A DNA stretch of 64,000 nt from Pedobacter gandavensis (GCF_014172405.1 NZ_WNXC01000008.1:248001-312000), one strand, 5' to 3'. Shown: positions 43,071 through 52,417, counted from the stretch's first letter. Numbers and translations: made by a program. Notes: generated by a model not told the origin, from the sequence alone.

Positions 43071-43868
43071 TTATATCGCGATGGAATCCTGTCTGAAATT
43101 AAGAATCAGTTCCTGCAGACTTTCATTGGTTTGAATGGTTTTTAATGTCTGCTCATAGGCCAGCCAGTAAATTGTTTCTGCCTTTTTCATATCGAAAGTG
43201 CTGATGTCTCCCATACCTGTAGGCTCGATCATCGCATTGCAAAAAGCAGCTTTCTGCTCTGTATCTTTATTTATTGACATCACACCTGCTCTTTTCATGA
43301 GCGTAGAGATATTGGTGATCTTATCCATTTTCGTCAAATGATTACAGGAAGAGCCAATGATATAATCGCAACTACTCATTAAAGGTTCTACCGGGAAGTT
43401 ATTCAAAATCCCGCCATCTACATACATCTGGTTTTCGATCATGATCGGTCTGAAAATCCCAGGAATACAACTGGAAGCAAGTACAGCCCTGATGAGTGGA
43501 CCCTCTGTGAAATAAACCAGTTTTCCTTCACTGAAATTGGTGGCTGCAATGGTTAATGGAATTTTCAGATTTTCCATACGATCTACCGGAAGGTGCTCTT
43601 TTAACAACTCCTCCACATGCTCAATATTGATCAAGCCCAAGGAACCCAATGCGGGTCTGATAAAACGGAATAGTTTTGCTTTAATAAAGATATCCAATCC
43701 GGCCTCAGGATCTATTCCCGAAGCATAAAATGCACCTGCAATAGAACCTGCACTCGTTCCACTGATGTGGTGAAACTTAATTCCTGCATTCTTTAAAGCT
43801 TTTAAGACACCCAGATGAGCGATTCCTCTGATCCCTCCACCTGACAATACGATTCCTACCTTGACCAT
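43071..43868 (-). CDS. Patatin-like phospholipase
   Basis: A 265-residue patatin/RssA-type hydrolase: oxyanion motif GGGIRG (residues 10-15), nucleophile Ser39 in GTSAGS, and Asp151 in DGG, the Ser-Asp dyad. No signal peptide, so it is cytoplasmic, acting on membrane lipids or acyl esters. Position beside gldB is seen; a functional link is not shown. The gene begins 27 nt after gldB ends, so both may share a transcript. Confidence 0.92.
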   Translation of the reverse strand: MVKVGIVLSGGGIRGIAHLGVLKALKNAGIKFHHISGTSAGSIAGAFYASGIDPEAGLDIFIKAKLFRFIRPALGSLGLINIEHVEELLKEHLPVDRMENLKIPLTIAATNFSEGKLVYFTEGPLIRAVLASSCIPGIFRPIMIENQMYVDGGILNNFPVEPLMSSCDYIIGSSCNHLTKMDKITNISTLMKRAGVMSINKDTEQKAAFCNAMIEPTGMGDISTFDMKKAETIYWLAYEQTLKTIQTNESLQELILNFRQDSIAI

Positions 43869-43895
43869 AATTTTTCTTTGACCTAATTACTACTG

Positions 43896-44924
43896 CTATT
43901 TAGGTTTATATTTTGATAAGTTCAATATTTTTTGAGGATCTTTTTCTGCCATCAGCTGTTGAAGCGTGACTTCTTTATTCTCCTCCATATATTTTCTCAC
44001 CATCTGCCAACCCATCCATACACCTAATTTTGGTGCTGATTCCTGCTTTTCACCTAATCCGGGAGTGAAAGGACCTTCTCCTAAAAACACCTGGATCTTT
44101 TGATAGTCGGTTTCGAACAATAAATTGTTTTGCAATAAGTAGGCCCAAATGTCTACTTCATAGGTTTTACACCAATCTATTTGTGTTTTGGTGTAGCCAA
44201 TTTTGACAGAATCTGCGACGTTATCCGCCAATACCTGGTCCATAAAATACAAGATCTTGCCATTTTGAATCATTTTCGACAATAAGGTTCTGTCCTCATC
44301 ACGGGCAGGGAATAGATCCTCCCGCGCGTAAGTTTCCGTTATCCTGGGAACCACGTACTCCGGACTGAAACGACGGGAAAGATAAGTAGGAACACTTTGT
44401 ACAATTGCGCCATAAAATTTGCTGTTTTTACCAAGAAACATGTCCAGGCCAATGCCCATGTAATCGTCGCCAATGGGTGTTTGTACAGCAAAGCCGGAAA
44501 CAAATGAAACCATCTTTGGAATTTTTGCTCCAGGATAATAATGTTTTACATATTTAAAAGTTTGCGTCAGGTCTTTTTCAATACTGCCCATATCTTTGAA
44601 AACACTGTCGGCTTCTTTGTTGAGGTCGGTATAGGCCTGGTCTTTATAAAGGGTAGCTAGAATTTCCGGACTGCTGTAACTCGCATCGCCAACCATTCTG
44701 TGGATGTAATCCTGGTAAAAAGCACCATATTTTTTTTGTAGCATTTCATCCGTCTGTTGCAGGTCTTTGGACTTTCCTTGAAATAGGTCCTGATCGAAAC
44801 GTTCTACTTTTATATCCAGTTGTATGTTGCTTACATCGGGCTTATTGGCCTGCTTACATGAAAAAAAAGCGAGCATAGAGAGAAAAAATAGATAGATTTG
44901 GCTGGGTTTTACGTTATATATCAT
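43896..44924 (-). CDS. gldB: Gliding motility lipoprotein GldB
   Basis: A 342-residue lipoprotein with signal peptide and lipobox AFFSC (Cys23). The body fits GldB: LDIKVERFDQDLFQGKSKDL at the start, KYGAFYQDYIHRMVG, FVSGFAVQTPIGDDYMGIGLDMFLG in the centre and LGVWMGWQMVRKYMEEN near the end. GldB is needed for gliding and T9SS-dependent surface display in Flavobacterium; its biochemical role is unknown. A full promoter ends 6 nt before the ATG, so the message is probably leaderless, and the lipobox position leaves no later start. Confidence 0.92.
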   Translation of the reverse strand: MIYNVKPSQIYLFFLSMLAFFSCKQANKPDVSNIQLDIKVERFDQDLFQGKSKDLQQTDEMLQKKYGAFYQDYIHRMVGDASYSSPEILATLYKDQAYTDLNKEADSVFKDMGSIEKDLTQTFKYVKHYYPGAKIPKMVSFVSGFAVQTPIGDDYMGIGLDMFLGKNSKFYGAIVQSVPTYLSRRFSPEYVVPRITETYAREDLFPARDEDRTLLSKMIQNGKILYFMDQVLADNVADSVKIGYTKTQIDWCKTYEVDIWAYLLQNNLLFETDYQKIQVFLGEGPFTPGLGEKQESAPKLGVWMGWQMVRKYMEENKEVTLQQLMAEKDPQKILNLSKYKPK

Positions 44925-44930
44925 TTATAG

Positions 44931-44963
44931 CAAATATATAGACATCCCAGAGGAAAATTGCAA
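44931..44963 (-). promoter_or_regulatory. Bacteroidota promoter of gldB
   Basis: On the complement, TTG (44963-44961), a 22-bp spacer and TATATTTG (44938-44931), a full TTG/TAnnTTTG match with the same spacing as the DUF4271 promoter. The box ends 6 nt before the gldB ATG. Confidence 0.68.
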
Positions 44964-44973
44964 AACATATTGA

Positions 44974-45654
44974 TTGAAAATGATGAAAAACACATACCTA
45001 ACTTTATTCTTACTTCTTTTAACAGGACAACTTTTTGCACAGCAGAATGGATCTCCATATTATGGCTTCAGATTGGGCTTAACCGCGCACCCTACTTTAG
45101 GTTGGGTGAAACCGGAAGTGGGAAAATCAGAAGGCCTGGCATTGGGTTTTTCTTATGGTTTATTGGGAGATTTTAATTTCGCGGAAAACTACTCTTTTGC
45201 CACCGGATTAACGATTACCACGATTAACGGTAAAAGTACAGAGGTAAATGCAAGGCCTTATTATAATCCTGCGGATGGCAATAATGTCGCTTATGATTTA
45301 AGATACAGGCTACAATACATTGAAGTGCCACTAACGATAAAATTGAAAACCAATAAAATTGGCCCATTAAGGTGGTATGGACAATTCGGTATTTCTAATG
45401 ATTTTAACATTGGTGCCAAACAAAATGCACAAATGGCAGGGAAGAAGGTGGAGAATGACAGAAATATTTCTGACTATACTAAATTCTACCGTGCAGGTAT
45501 GGTGGTTGCCGCAGGTGGTGAATATGACCTGGACGACCGTACCAGTGTAGCCATTGGATTAACCTTTAATAATGGTTTAACCAATATTGTAAAGGATGGT
45601 GATCGCAGGGCTAAAAACCATTATGTTGGCCTAAATTTAGGCGTCTTCTTTTAA
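44974..45654 (+). CDS. Outer membrane beta-barrel protein (PorT-type family)
   Basis: A 226-residue protein: signal peptide to about residue 22 (cut at LFAQ), then alternating strands such as YGFRLGLTAHPTLGWVKPE, YSFATGLTITTING, IEVPLTIKLKTNKIGPLRWYGQFGIS and YVGLNLGVFF, ending in an aromatic residue as outer-membrane barrels do. It matches the OMP_b-brl_2 layout that also includes PorT/SprT, but PorT identity cannot be claimed. It is divergent from gldB and 33 nt ahead of nadE. Three Met codons at the start make the exact start uncertain. Confidence 0.8.
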   Translation: MKMMKNTYLTLFLLLLTGQLFAQQNGSPYYGFRLGLTAHPTLGWVKPEVGKSEGLALGFSYGLLGDFNFAENYSFATGLTITTINGKSTEVNARPYYNPADGNNVAYDLRYRLQYIEVPLTIKLKTNKIGPLRWYGQFGISNDFNIGAKQNAQMAGKKVENDRNISDYTKFYRAGMVVAAGGEYDLDDRTSVAIGLTFNNGLTNIVKDGDRRAKNHYVGLNLGVFF

Positions 45655-45687
45655 GGAATTACGAATCAGATTTTTAAGTATATACAC

Positions 45688-47328
45688 ATGAATATCGCAC
45701 TGGCACAACTCAATTACCATATTGGGAACTTTGAATACAACACGAAAAAGATCATTGAAAACATCGAACAGGCAAAAGCAAAAGGTGCCGACCTGGTTGT
45801 CTTTGCAGAACTGGCCGTTTGTGGTTATCCTGCGAGGGATTTTTTAGAGTTTGATGAGTTTATTGAATTGTGCGAAAATGCCGCAAAGGAAATTGCCAGC
45901 AAATGTCATGGCATTGCCTGTATCATCGGATTACCAGTGAAAAACGATATTCTTGCGGGGAAAGACCTTTATAATGCAGCTTATTTTATTGAAGATGGGC
46001 GGATCAAAAACATCGTAAAAAAAGCCTTACTGCCTACTTATGATGTGTTTGATGAATACCGTTATTTTGAACCAGCCAATCATTTCGAATGTATCCGTTT
46101 TAAAGGGCAGAAGATTGCGCTGACCATTTGTGAAGACTTATGGAACATCAACAACAACCCTTTATATGCCTCTTCACCAATGGACGAGCTGATTCGTCAG
46201 AAGCCCGATTTGATGATCAATATTGCGGCATCGCCATTTTCTTATTGTCATGATGATGAAAGGGTTGTTGTTTTATCTGATAATGCAAAAAAATACAAGC
46301 TGCCATTGCTGTATGTGAACCAGGTTGGCGCGCAGACAGAGATCATTTTTGATGGCGGTTCTATGGTGTTTGATAAAAAGGGAGAGTTGGTGGATGAGAT
46401 GCCATATTTCCAGGAAGAGCTGCGCCTTTATGAATTGGAAAAGGGGCATTTCAAAGGCCATAGCCCAATTGTACATGAAGCGGCACCTGATATTGAGCAG
46501 ATTTATGAAGCTTTGGTATTGGGGATCAAAGATTATTTCGATAAATCAGGGTTCAGCAAAGCAGTATTGGGACTTTCCGGAGGAATAGACTCCGCAATTG
46601 TCTGCGCTTTAGCTTGCAAGGCATTAGGACCAGAAAATGTGATGGCCGTCTTGATGCCTTCTAAATATTCTTCCGATCATTCGATTGATGATGCGCTTGC
46701 CTTGGTGAAAAATATCGGTTGTAAACATGAAATCATTCCCATTGCAGCAGCTGCGGATGCTTTTGATCAAATGATGGCACCTGCTTTTCATGGATTGCCA
46801 TTCAACCTGACAGAAGAAAATATTCAGGCCAGATGTAGGGGAATCATCCTGATGGCCATGTCCAATAAATTTGGTTATATCTTATTGAACACTTCGAATA
46901 AAAGTGAGTGTGCAGTAGGTTATGGTACGCTATATGGAGATATGTGTGGTGCAATCGGCGTGATTGGCGATGTTTACAAAATTCAGGTCTATGAATTGGC
47001 TCATTATATCAATAAAGATGGAATCGTAATACCAGAGAACTCAATCGTTAAACCCCCATCAGCAGAGCTGAGACCAGGGCAGAAAGATTCAGATTCTTTA
47101 CCTGATTACGATATCCTCGATAAAATACTTTTCCAATACATCGAACTGAAACAAAGTTCTGCGGCAATTATTGCACAGGGTTATGAGGAAGCTTTGGTGA
47201 GAAGGATTTTGAAGATGGTGAATAATGCCGAATTTAAGCGTTATCAGACGCCACCGATTTTAAGGGTGTCGCCTAAAGCATTTGGAATGGGCAGAAGGAT
47301 GCCAATAGTAGGAAAGTACCTTTCCTAG
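45688..47328 (+). CDS. nadE: Glutamine-dependent NAD+ synthetase
   Basis: A 546-residue two-domain enzyme. The N-terminal nitrilase/glutaminase has the triad Glu41 (VFAELAVCGYP), Lys112 (KKALLPTYDVFDEYRYF) and Cys148 (TICEDLWN). The C-terminal synthetase domain has the P-loop LGLSGGIDSAIV near residues 295-305 and NTSNKSECAVGYGTLYGD. It converts deamido-NAD to NAD with ATP and glutamine-derived ammonia. It lies behind the barrel protein and is closed by a strong terminator. Confidence 0.96.
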   Translation: MNIALAQLNYHIGNFEYNTKKIIENIEQAKAKGADLVVFAELAVCGYPARDFLEFDEFIELCENAAKEIASKCHGIACIIGLPVKNDILAGKDLYNAAYFIEDGRIKNIVKKALLPTYDVFDEYRYFEPANHFECIRFKGQKIALTICEDLWNINNNPLYASSPMDELIRQKPDLMINIAASPFSYCHDDERVVVLSDNAKKYKLPLLYVNQVGAQTEIIFDGGSMVFDKKGELVDEMPYFQEELRLYELEKGHFKGHSPIVHEAAPDIEQIYEALVLGIKDYFDKSGFSKAVLGLSGGIDSAIVCALACKALGPENVMAVLMPSKYSSDHSIDDALALVKNIGCKHEIIPIAAAADAFDQMMAPAFHGLPFNLTEENIQARCRGIILMAMSNKFGYILLNTSNKSECAVGYGTLYGDMCGAIGVIGDVYKIQVYELAHYINKDGIVIPENSIVKPPSAELRPGQKDSDSLPDYDILDKILFQYIELKQSSAAIIAQGYEEALVRRILKMVNNAEFKRYQTPPILRVSPKAFGMGRRMPIVGKYLS

Positions 47329-47344
47329 AAAAGCTATTTTTCTA

Positions 47345-47392
47345 AAACGAGAAAGCGCCTGAATCATGAAATGATCAGGCGCTTTCTCGTTT
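47345..47392. terminator. Bidirectional terminator between nadE and lnt
   Basis: AAACGAGAAAGCGCCTGA (47345-47362) and TCAGGCGCTTTCTCGTTT (47375-47392) are perfect 18-bp arms with a 12-nt loop, between convergent stop codons. Confidence 0.88.
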
Positions 47393-47398
47393 AAACTA

Positions 47399-49039
47399 TC
47401 ATTTTTTAACCCATTTACGGTAAGGAATGATCAAGGCGAGCAAGACTGCGACAAAAGAAAACAGTTTTGCAATCAGGTCTCCGTTTTTTACGTAAAAAGT
47501 CAGGTCGCTATTCAGGTTGATGTCTGCCTTTAATGCAGTACGTGTCCACCATTTACTTCGTTTGATAATATCTCCTTTTTGATCAATAAAACCGGAGATA
47601 CCAGTATTTGCAGAACGCACTACCCAGCGTCTGGTTTCAATTGCTCGTAATTTCGCGTATAAGAGGTGTTGGTCTTTTCCGGAAGTGTTTCCCCACCAAC
47701 CATCATTGGTGATGATAGCGATGAACTGAGCGCCATCCTTTACAGATTGTCCTACCCAGTCTCCCCATAAAGATTCATAACAAATCACCGGAGCTACGCC
47801 TACACCACTTTGTGCATAGAATACACCTGGATTGTCTTGCCATCCCCAGCCACCAACAGTACCGCCTAATTGGGCGAAAACAGGAGTCAGGAAGGCGAGG
47901 GTTTTAGGAAATGGCATTTTTTCTACGCCAGGTACCAATTTCGATTTGTGGTAGAATTGCACATTCGCAGAGTTTTCTACCTGCATTGCTGCATTGAAAT
48001 TATCGATAAAAAGGCCACTGTTTGGGTCTAATTTGGAGCTGATCGTTTGTTTGTCATTATACACCTTAATGCTTTCAATTCCGGTGATCAATGTTCCGTT
48101 TTTATACTTGGAAATAAAATCCTGAAGTTGGATGAAATCGGGATTACTTCTAATCCTTTCTTCATCACTATAATTGGAAATTGCCGTTTCTGGCCAGATG
48201 AAATATTCGGTGTTGACTTGCCCTACGGAATCAGAAAGGTGGGTAAGGATGCCCAATTGATCTCTTGTAGAAATGCCACCCAGCTTTAGGTAGGGGTCAA
48301 TGTTTGGTTGAACGGTCACCACATTGACCGGCATTGTTTTTTCTGTATAGGTCGAGTACCGGATCAGTGATGCTACGATAGGAAGTACAATCACTGCCGC
48401 CAAGATCATGATCGGCCTGAATTTAAGGTAGCCTTTTTGAGTTTTCCAGGCCTGATAAGCTTCAAAGGCAAGAATGTTGCTCAACAAGATCCATAAGGAA
48501 CCACCATAAACGCCGGTCAGCTCATACCATTGCACCAACTGGTGACTCGCAGCAAAGCCGTTTCCAAGCGTCATCCATGGAAAGGCAAGGTCCCAGGTTT
48601 GCTGTAGGTATTCCATCGCAATCCAGAAACTGATCAATCCGGTGTATGCTAACCATTTACCCGTGTATTGGCTTAAGCGGTAATACAACCAGAAAGCAAA
48701 AGTCAGGAGTAATGCGCCAAGACCATAAGGAATCAGCGAAACTAAGAAGGCCACAAAAGGGTGGTTGTAAGCGCTTACTGCATTGTAAACCCAGTAAATA
48801 CAGGCGGTATTCCAAATGAGAAAAGTTAGTCCGGCAGTTAAAAATACTTGTTTTCCTTTTTTCGCCTTGCTACCCGTACTTGTATTTACAGCGTTGCTAT
48901 TGCGAATTTGCGAAATGGCGAGGAGTAAAGGAACCAGGCCAACCAATAAAAGTGGGGTGGTATATGGAATAGGCGGCCAGGCCAACCACATTAAAAAGGC
49001 GCTAAGCAAGGCAAGTAGCGTGGTGTTTTTTGAATTCAT
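47399..49039 (-). CDS. lnt: Apolipoprotein N-acyltransferase
   Basis: A 546-residue enzyme from the ATG at 49039 (a TTG 45 nt upstream is less likely). About eight N-terminal transmembrane helices are followed by a nitrilase domain with the Glu in FIWPETAISNY, the Lys in FYHKSKLVPGVEKMPF and the Cys in PVICYESLWGDWVG, then a final helix. It N-acylates the lipidated Cys of lipoproteins, the last step after Lgt and LspA. Relevant substrates here include GldK, GldB and the FGE lipoprotein. Confidence 0.93.
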   Translation of the reverse strand: MNSKNTTLLALLSAFLMWLAWPPIPYTTPLLLVGLVPLLLAISQIRNSNAVNTSTGSKAKKGKQVFLTAGLTFLIWNTACIYWVYNAVSAYNHPFVAFLVSLIPYGLGALLLTFAFWLYYRLSQYTGKWLAYTGLISFWIAMEYLQQTWDLAFPWMTLGNGFAASHQLVQWYELTGVYGGSLWILLSNILAFEAYQAWKTQKGYLKFRPIMILAAVIVLPIVASLIRYSTYTEKTMPVNVVTVQPNIDPYLKLGGISTRDQLGILTHLSDSVGQVNTEYFIWPETAISNYSDEERIRSNPDFIQLQDFISKYKNGTLITGIESIKVYNDKQTISSKLDPNSGLFIDNFNAAMQVENSANVQFYHKSKLVPGVEKMPFPKTLAFLTPVFAQLGGTVGGWGWQDNPGVFYAQSGVGVAPVICYESLWGDWVGQSVKDGAQFIAIITNDGWWGNTSGKDQHLLYAKLRAIETRRWVVRSANTGISGFIDQKGDIIKRSKWWTRTALKADINLNSDLTFYVKNGDLIAKLFSFVAVLLALIIPYRKWVKK

Positions 49040-49110
49040 TGGGATGTAATGGGAATGGGCTAAAGAAGCTGCTGGCGCTACCAACAGCTTTTATTTTCTA
49101 AGCGAGGGGG

Positions 49111-49773
49111 TTAAAAACTATCGAGAATGTCTGCTTTTTTCGCTTCATATTCTTCCAGTGTAATCAATTGTTTATCATACAAGGTTTTCAATTTTCTCAG
49201 CTTTAACGTCGTCTCATCTTCAGGTTCTTCTACCAGAACAGGGGCTACAAACGGGGCTGCTACTGGAGCAGGAGGGATGAAAGCCAATGGCTCTTCTTCT
49301 ACAGATGGTTTAGGAACGGTGTTGACCGTTACCGGAGAGGTAGTTGAACGTCTTTCCTCCAGCTCTATTTGTCTTTGCTGCTCTTTAAATTCTTCCAGTT
49401 GCTCATGTGCTGCCTGGTATAATTTACGGGCTTGAACTTTTGGAATATATTCCGTGATGATATTCTCGCCATAAGTAGGGACACATATAAATTTAGAACC
49501 AAAAATCTCCTCTTTAAAAGAAACCTCTTTAATGGTTTTCCAGGAGATATCTTTGAAGTTCATGGTGATCCCAAAATTACCAGGCTCGCAATAGAAAATA
49601 CGTTTGTTACTCACCACAATGCAGGTAGGGAGCAAGTTTACAGCAGGTCTTTTTTGTACCGCCATATAAATCAGTTCCTCATTCGCACCGAGCATATCAT
49701 TTAACTTTCCTATTACCTTTTCAACAGCTTTAGGATCTTGTTCGTCACTTAAAAATCTATCAATTAATATCAT
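49111..49773 (-). CDS. PH-domain and SHOCT-domain protein
   Basis: A 220-residue cytoplasmic protein: a bacterial PH-like domain (about residues 30-115; PTCIVVSNKRIFYCEPGNFG, FKDISWKTIKEVSFKEE), a coiled stretch (EEFKEQQRQIELEE), a Pro/Val/Ala-rich linker and a C-terminal SHOCT motif (LRKLKTLYDKQLITLEEYEAKKADIL). SHOCT is a short oligomerisation helix often paired with membrane or PH modules. No enzyme function is apparent. It lies between rsmI and lnt on the same strand. Confidence 0.85.
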   Translation of the reverse strand: MILIDRFLSDEQDPKAVEKVIGKLNDMLGANEELIYMAVQKRPAVNLLPTCIVVSNKRIFYCEPGNFGITMNFKDISWKTIKEVSFKEEIFGSKFICVPTYGENIITEYIPKVQARKLYQAAHEQLEEFKEQQRQIELEERRSTTSPVTVNTVPKPSVEEEPLAFIPPAPVAAPFVAPVLVEEPEDETTLKLRKLKTLYDKQLITLEEYEAKKADILDSF

Positions 49774-49865
49774 ATAAATGCTTTTTATAATACTATCAAA
49801 AATTGAACCTGAATTGTTCTTATTTACTCCCGGAATGTGCTTACGTACTCCTGGAGTATCATCCT

Positions 49866-50582
49866 TTAATCCTCAGAATCGTCCTTATTATACTTAGATT
49901 TCTTTACCGGTTCTTTTCCTGCAATACAGATCACAAACTCACCTTTCAGAATGTTATTCTCAAAATGTTCTTTGATTTCCAGCAGGGTACCTCTTACGGT
50001 TTCTTCGTACATTTTTGTCAGCTCTCTGCTCACCGAAGCCTGACGGTCTTCACCGCAGTATTCTGCAAATTCTTCCAGTGTTTTAAGTAATCTATGCGGA
50101 CTTTCATATAAAATGATGGTACGATCTTCTTCTGCAAGCTTCTTGAAACGTGTTTGTCTGCCTTTTTTAACGGGTAAAAAACCTTCAAAGATAAAGGTGT
50201 CAGCAGGCAGACCAGAGTTGACCAATGCGGGTACGAAAGCCGTTGCACCTGGCAAACACTCTACAGCAAGATCGTTTTTAATGGCCTCTCTCACCAGGAA
50301 AAAACCGGGATCAGAAATCGCAGGAGTTCCGGCATCAGAGATTAATGCCACATTTTTTCCCTCTTTCAGAAATTTGATGATCTCAGAAGTTGCCTGATGC
50401 TCATTGTGCTGGTGGTGAGAATATGCTTTTTTGTCGATCCCAAAATGTTTCAGCATCGGTGCACTTGTACGCGTATCTTCGGCCAGAATCACATCTGCCT
50501 CTTTTAAAATCCTTATCGCCCTGAAGGTCATATCCTCAAGGTTGCCAATCGGCGTGGGAACAAGAAATAATTTGCCTTCCAT
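49866..50582 (-). CDS. rsmI: RsmI, 16S rRNA 2'-O-ribose C1402 methyltransferase
   Basis: A 238-residue SAM-dependent tetrapyrrole-methylase-fold enzyme: LVPTPIGNLEDMTFRAIRIL, AEDTRTSAPML, the SDAGTPAISDPGFFLV glycine loop and YESPHRL. It methylates C1402 of 16S rRNA in the ribosomal P site. The C-terminus ends in a basic/acidic tail KKSKYNKDDSED. It starts at the ATG at 50582, divergent from serS. Confidence 0.95.
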   Translation of the reverse strand: MEGKLFLVPTPIGNLEDMTFRAIRILKEADVILAEDTRTSAPMLKHFGIDKKAYSHHQHNEHQATSEIIKFLKEGKNVALISDAGTPAISDPGFFLVREAIKNDLAVECLPGATAFVPALVNSGLPADTFIFEGFLPVKKGRQTRFKKLAEEDRTIILYESPHRLLKTLEEFAEYCGEDRQASVSRELTKMYEETVRGTLLEIKEHFENNILKGEFVICIAGKEPVKKSKYNKDDSED

Positions 50583-50678
50583 AGTATTTTTTTCATCAGC
50601 TCAGCCAAAATAGCGCTCCTGTTCAAGGATATTATCCTACAGATGGCTTTGGAGGTTCGCAATGACGAGTTAAGTTAT

Positions 50679-50686
50679 TATCTTTG
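50679..50686 (+). promoter_or_regulatory. -7 promoter box (TATCTTTG) of serS
   Basis: A perfect TAnnTTTG box 16 nt before the serS ATG. TTTG lies 27 bp upstream, a little farther than usual. Transcription starting about 6 nt after the box leaves a very short leader and excludes the longer frame opened at 50643. Confidence 0.5.
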
Positions 50687-50702
50687 TTTAAAATATAAAA
50701 TA

Positions 50703-51974
50703 ATGCTGCAAGTTAACTATATCCGCGAAAATAGAGACAAAGTTTTAGAACGACTGAGTGTACGTAAATTCAAACAACCAGAATTGGTTGATGAAATTAT
50801 TAAAATTGATGAAGAGCGTAGACAAGCTCAAACCTCCTTAGATTCACTTTCCGCAATTGCTAATGCCAGTGCTAAACAAATTGGTGAGCTGATGCGTAAT
50901 GGAAAAAAAGAGGAAGCGGAAGTATTAAAATCGGAGACTACAGCAAATAAAGAGCAAATCAAAAATCTTTCAGAAGTATTGGTTGCCGCAGAAGAGAAGT
51001 TGTTTCAATTGTTGGTACAATTGCCTAACCTACCTCATGAATCTGTGGCTACAGGAAATACTGCAGAAGAAAATGAAGAAATATTGATCCATGGTGAGCC
51101 AGCAGTATTGGGCGAAAATGCAGTTCCACATTGGGAATTGACCACCAGGTATGACATCATCGATTTTGAACTGGGTACTAAAATTACGGGTGCTGGATTC
51201 CCGGTATATAAAGGAAAAGGTGCACGTTTACAAAGAGCCCTGATCAATTACTTCCTGGATAAAGCTGTAGAAGCAGGATACAGAGAAATGCAAGTGCCAT
51301 TATTGGTGAACGAAGCTTCAGGCTTTGGTACCGGACAATTGCCGGATAAAGAAGGACAAATGTACCATTCAGGTGTGGATAACCTTTACCTGATTCCTAC
51401 TGCCGAAGTACCGGTAACGAATTTATACCGTGATGTGATTTTGAAAGAGGAAGAACTTCCGATTAAAAACACGGCTTATACGCCATGTTTCCGTCGCGAG
51501 GCTGGATCTTATGGTGCGCATGTAAGAGGTTTAAACCGTTTACACCAGTTTGATAAGGTAGAATTGGTACAAGTTGTACACCCGGATAACTCTTATGAAA
51601 CATTAGAGCAGATGAGTGCTTATGTACAAGATCTGTTGAAGGACCTTGGCTTACACTTCCGCGTTTTACGCTTATGTGGTGGTGATATGGGCTTTGCTGC
51701 TGCCATGACTTATGATATGGAAGTATGGAGTGCTGCACAACAACGCTGGTTAGAGGTTTCTTCTGTTTCAAACTTTGAAACTTACCAGAGTACACGTTTA
51801 AAATTAAGGTTTAAAGGTGCTGCCGGTAAAACACAATTGGCGCATACTTTAAATGGAAGTGCATTGGCATTACCACGTATTGTGGCTTGTATCCTGGAAA
51901 ACAACCAGACCGATAAAGGGGTGAAAATTCCTGAGGTGTTGGTAAAATATACAGGTTTCGAATATATTGATTAA
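50703..51974 (+). CDS. serS: Seryl-tRNA synthetase
   Basis: A 423-residue class II synthetase from the ATG at 50703 (the family start MLQVNYIRENRD). The long helical arm (about 28-105) binds the tRNA-Ser variable arm. Class II motifs follow: TGAGFPVYKGKGARLQRALINYF, PCFRREAGSYGAHVRGLNRLHQFDKVEL and the C-terminal LNGSALALPRIVACILE. It charges tRNA-Ser. It is single and followed by a strong terminator. Confidence 0.96.
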   Translation: MLQVNYIRENRDKVLERLSVRKFKQPELVDEIIKIDEERRQAQTSLDSLSAIANASAKQIGELMRNGKKEEAEVLKSETTANKEQIKNLSEVLVAAEEKLFQLLVQLPNLPHESVATGNTAEENEEILIHGEPAVLGENAVPHWELTTRYDIIDFELGTKITGAGFPVYKGKGARLQRALINYFLDKAVEAGYREMQVPLLVNEASGFGTGQLPDKEGQMYHSGVDNLYLIPTAEVPVTNLYRDVILKEEELPIKNTAYTPCFRREAGSYGAHVRGLNRLHQFDKVELVQVVHPDNSYETLEQMSAYVQDLLKDLGLHFRVLRLCGGDMGFAAAMTYDMEVWSAAQQRWLEVSSVSNFETYQSTRLKLRFKGAAGKTQLAHTLNGSALALPRIVACILENNQTDKGVKIPEVLVKYTGFEYID

Positions 51975-52007
51975 TACTGATCATTTGGCTCAGCTGATGC
52001 CGGGCAA

Positions 52008-52042
52008 AAAAAAACCTTCTCCATTACGGGGAAGGTTTTTTT
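52008..52042 (+). terminator. Terminator of serS
   Basis: AAAAACCTTCTCC, loop ATTAC, GGGGAAGGTTTTTTT, with one T-G wobble, about 30 nt after the serS stop. Its A-run also suits the convergent gene. Confidence 0.85.
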
Positions 52043-52063
52043 ATTCATCGGTAGATGATACAG

Positions 52064-52378
52064 TTATAATATTAAGATTAATAACAGAATGATAATGATA
52101 ATCGCTCCAACAGAAAGATAAACACCACCACCTAAAGCTTTAGATTGTTTTTTTAACTCTTTAAGTTCTTTACGCAGTTCTTTTTTCTCTGTTCTGGATA
52201 AATTAGATTTATCCATCGTCTTGATTTCCTCTACACGTTCTGTAATTCTTCTCAATTGAACCTGTTGTTCAGCGGTCATTTCCGTTGGATTTTTCTCAGA
52301 CTTTTCTGCAGCAACAACAGTGTTTGCGCTAACGCCCAGCATAAAGATTAAGGCTAACGAGTAAATGAATTTTTTCAT
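52064..52378 (-). CDS. Small exported protein with C-terminal hydrophobic tail
   Basis: A 104-residue protein from the ATG at 52378. A frame extending to 52456 crosses a terminator hairpin and is rejected. It has a signal peptide (MKKFIYSLALIFMLGVSANTVVA), a highly charged helical centre (RRITERVEEIKTMDKSN, TEKKELRKELKELKKQ) and a C-terminal transmembrane segment (VGAIIIIILLLILIL). This suggests a small envelope protein anchored by its C-terminus. Family not named; such small proteins recur in Sphingobacteriaceae. Confidence 0.75.
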   Translation of the reverse strand: MKKFIYSLALIFMLGVSANTVVAAEKSEKNPTEMTAEQQVQLRRITERVEEIKTMDKSNLSRTEKKELRKELKELKKQSKALGGGVYLSVGAIIIIILLLILIL

Positions 52379-52417
52379 GTGATTAGGGTTTTTGTGACTT
52401 ACTAGGGTATAACAAAC

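Noticed and set aside
44974..45654. Naming the beta-barrel protein PorT of the T9SS
   Set aside because: The fold class is right, but no feature separates PorT from the many similar barrels, so only the family level is claimed.
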